Origin: CBDUBH01 sp965365345
GTDB lineage: Bacteria; Bacteroidota; Ignavibacteria; Ignavibacteriales; SURF-24
Length of the DNA: 32,926 nt
Assembly (NCBI GenBank): GCA_965365345.1
Contig: CBDUBH010000040.1
Location: 1 to 32,926, forward strand
Direction of reading: 5' to 3'
In this document: positions 32,595-32,926 of the stretch, piece after piece
Numbering within the stretch: the stretch's first letter is position 1
How the letters are laid out: every line of letters starts with the position of its first letter
Translations under genes and position numbers: made by a program
The notes under the pieces: model-generated
Databases searched by the model: none
Seen by the model: the letters and a program-made list of their open reading frames with translations, nothing else
What the model was told of the DNA's origin: nothing

Positions 32595-32926
32595 TCATGA
32601 AAATTTGGAAAAATAAATTTTCCGGTAAAAATAAAGAATAATAGCAGTGATATATAGTAATGAACAAACACACAGCCATCCCACTTCAAAATAAATTATG
32701 TTAAAAAGTGTTTTTAAAGAATCTGACTCACCATCATGGCAAAGCATTGCATATATAGATGCATAATCTTTGGTATTTGTATAAACACTGCTCCAAAACA
32801 ATACGAGTAAAATCACATATCCTAATAAAGTTATTATTACAAATACCTTAGTTTTCTTTATTGTAAAGAAACTAAATAACCCAAGTTGCCAGGTAAAGAA
32901 AAGAGTATTTGAAAAGAGCGATTCCC
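32595..32926 (-). CDS. Partial membrane protein, C-terminal 110 residues
   Basis: The minus-strand frame is open from the right edge (no stop between 32926 and 32595), so this is the 3' end of a longer gene and not a 73-residue protein starting at the internal GTG. The visible part has three hydrophobic segments: LFFTWQLGLFSFFT near the edge, VFVIITLLGYVILLVLFW, and VGWLCVCSLLYITAIILYFY, with a short polar loop containing LCHDGESDSLKTLF. It ends with a basic YRKIYFSKFS tail. The family is not recognised. It converges on the AI-2E pair with a 66-base gap. Confidence 0.6.
   Translation of the reverse strand, partial: ESLFSNTLFFTWQLGLFSFFTIKKTKVFVIITLLGYVILLVLFWSSVYTNTKDYASIYAMLCHDGESDSLKTLFNIIYFEVGWLCVCSLLYITAIILYFYRKIYFSKFS

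Noticed and set aside
32595..32816. Complete 73-residue membrane protein starting at the GTG at 32816
   Set aside because: The frame continues upstream without a stop to the right edge and encodes another hydrophobic segment, so this is the end of a longer gene.

Overview
The window is strongly AT-rich bacterial DNA. Gene style and content (short AT-rich spacers, occasional TTG starts, a YfhO-type membrane protein, many GT4 and FkbM proteins, a lipoprotein with a Phe-rich signal) suggest the Ignavibacteria/Chlorobi/Bacteroidota group. This is an inference from gene content, because no rRNA or marker gene is present.

Left part (1-11.2 kb), accessory in character. A truncated unknown gene (213-1, minus) and a 424-base spacer holding a perfect 12-bp inverted repeat precede a tightly overlapping three-gene minus-strand operon. 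That operon encodes: (i) a 1930-residue protein with an N-terminal sacsin/Hsp90-like (GHKL) ATPase and a C-terminal DarT-type DNA thymidine ADP-ribosyltransferase domain; (ii) a 227-residue HD-domain protein; (iii) a DarG-type macrodomain protein ending in a helix-hairpin-helix. I read it as an elaborated DarTG toxin-antitoxin or anti-phage system in which the toxin is carried on a giant ATPase. It is the most interesting object here. Upstream on the same strand lie a DUF932-like gene and an ARPP-1-like gene, then a divergent WYL-domain regulator with inverted repeats in the shared promoter region, then a small cyclic-phosphate-processing receiver (cREC) protein.

Middle (11.4-14.9 kb): a tRNA-Lys(CTT) with its terminator, mscL with its terminator, a SemiSWEET sugar transporter overlapping a BtuF-like lipoprotein gene, and two overlapping genes for small Cys-rich proteins.

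Right part (15-30 kb): a cell-surface polysaccharide and glycolipid cluster. It holds a GT2 polyprenyl-phosphate-type glycosyltransferase with an extraordinary Asn/Gln/Lys/Glu-rich N-terminal extension of about 260 residues, four GT4 glycosyltransferases, a second GT2, three SAM methyltransferases (two FkbM-like), a YfhO-family membrane protein and a Wzx-type flippase. Copies of a short dispersed repeat family sit in three of the intergenic gaps. The window ends with two tandem AI-2E-family transporter paralogues and a truncated membrane-protein gene on the minus strand.

Coordinates and motifs were read by eye. Domain names come from motif recognition and not from a database search.
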